64,000 bases of DNA, from positions 186,001-250,000 of the forward strand of contig CBFFRP010000255.1 of NCBI GenBank assembly GCA_965644295.1. The letters are read 5' to 3'. Within the stretch, counting starts at the first letter, position 1. Every line of letters begins with the position of its first letter. Both the position numbers and the translations under genes were made by a program. Under the pieces are notes generated by a model. That model saw only the letters and a program-made list of their open reading frames with translations, did no database searches and was not told the origin of the DNA. Positions 63,644-64,000 of this stretch are shown piece after piece. This DNA comes from Paraphysomonas bandaiensis (lineage: Eukaryota > Chrysophyceae).

Positions 63644-64000
63644 ATGAATCTATCTAATTCAGAGGGAGATCATAGTTTTGGGGTGGAGATAATAAGCTAT
63701 GAGGTTAATGGGGACTTGAACTCCAGTGATAGTCATGTATTTGGGGTTCAGATTTGGGTGTGTCAGGATATATACACGATAAAGAGGAGCTACACTAATT
63801 TTTGTGATTTTGATTCAAGGCTACACAGGAAGTATCCCAAGTCAAATCTTCCGGAATGTCCTCTAGCGGGGTCGACGACCATCAAGCTGCTGAAATCCGT
63901 TGTTGGTAAATCCGTTGTAGGCACTAATAAGCGAACCTTCCTGAAGAAGGGCATGGACACCTCAGAGGTTGTTTCTCAAAAAAAGGTACCCCTCACAAAA
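63644..64000 (+). CDS. PX-domain protein, 5' part (cut by window end)
   Basis: ATG 63644 opens a frame that runs to the window edge for 119 codons, unless a donor at 63986 (AAG|GTACCC) ends the exon. Residues about 12-85 resemble a PX domain: VFGVQIWVCQDIYTIKRSYT, with the basic-aromatic pair RSY, then FCDFDSRLHRKYPKSNLPEC with the P-rich bend. PX domains bind phosphoinositides, usually PI3P on endosomes, and occur in sorting nexins. The rest of the protein is outside the window. Confidence 0.68.
   Translation, partial: MNLSNSEGDHSFGVEIISYEVNGDLNSSDSHVFGVQIWVCQDIYTIKRSYTNFCDFDSRLHRKYPKSNLPECPLAGSTTIKLLKSVVGKSVVGTNKRTFLKKGMDTSEVVSQKKVPLTK

Overview
This window is nuclear DNA from a eukaryote, almost certainly a single-celled one with short introns. 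Coding regions are broken by GT-AG introns, nearly all about 40-60 bp long. TAA, TAG and TGA all serve as stops, so the genetic code looks standard. There is no operon logic, no Shine-Dalgarno pattern and no bacterial or phage signature. The lineage cannot be fixed from the sequence. An LRRC45-like centrosome protein hints at centrioles or flagella, and a SHOC1/ZIP2-like protein hints at a meiotic sexual cycle. Exon structures below were built by hand from splice motifs and reading-frame continuity. Start codons were moved to ATG where the longest open frame began at GTG or TTG.

Layout. 1-615: no gene seen. 616-5167: a complete LTR retrotransposon with identical 581-bp LTRs and a single Gag plus retropepsin-like ORF, with no reverse transcriptase or integrase (non-autonomous). 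5168-7379: AT-rich DNA with fragments of a dispersed repeat. 7380-10977 (-): IQ-motif/ankyrin protein. 11597-13599 (+): BAR-SH3 protein. 13600-16492: repeat-rich gap with an inverted repeat pair. 16493-18481 (-): EF-hand protein with six 44-aa repeats. 19033-19922 (+): single-pass PAN-like protein. 21840-24232 (+): unrecognised disordered protein with tandem repeats. 24708-27360 (-): SHOC1-like protein. 27600-28463: very long TGTA microsatellite. 28565-29671 (+): two-LIM protein. 30131-30818: MITE-like element. 30830-36782 (-): 20-exon ABCC transporter. 38102-40528 (-): coiled-coil protein. 41170-42118 (+): SRSF1-like SR protein. 43902-46274 (-): LRRC45-like protein. 46788-48317 (+): CHERP-like splicing protein. 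48960-49664 (-): tail-anchored coiled-coil protein. 49960-51085 (+): TMEM68/DGAT2-like acyltransferase. 52840-55657 (-): AFG2/SPATA5-type AAA+ ATPase. 56057-57682 (+): uncharacterised protein. 58908-60455 (-): secreted kelch protein. 60883-61746 (+): degenerate ZIP-like membrane protein. 62244-63181 (-): mitochondrial porin. 63644-64000 (+): start of a PX-domain gene cut by the window edge.

The genes form an ordinary housekeeping mix rather than one pathway: splicing (SRSF1, CHERP), ribosome maturation (AFG2), membrane traffic and shape (BAR-SH3, PX), lipid synthesis (TMEM68-like), transport (ABCC, porin, ZIP-like), centrosome (LRRC45) and meiosis (SHOC1-like). Many neighbours are divergently paired across short spacers of 0.3-0.6 kb. 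The less ordinary content is the non-autonomous retroelement, the meiotic gene beside a giant microsatellite, the homogenised coding repeats, a 13-nt microexon in the ABCC gene and several uncharacterised repeat families.
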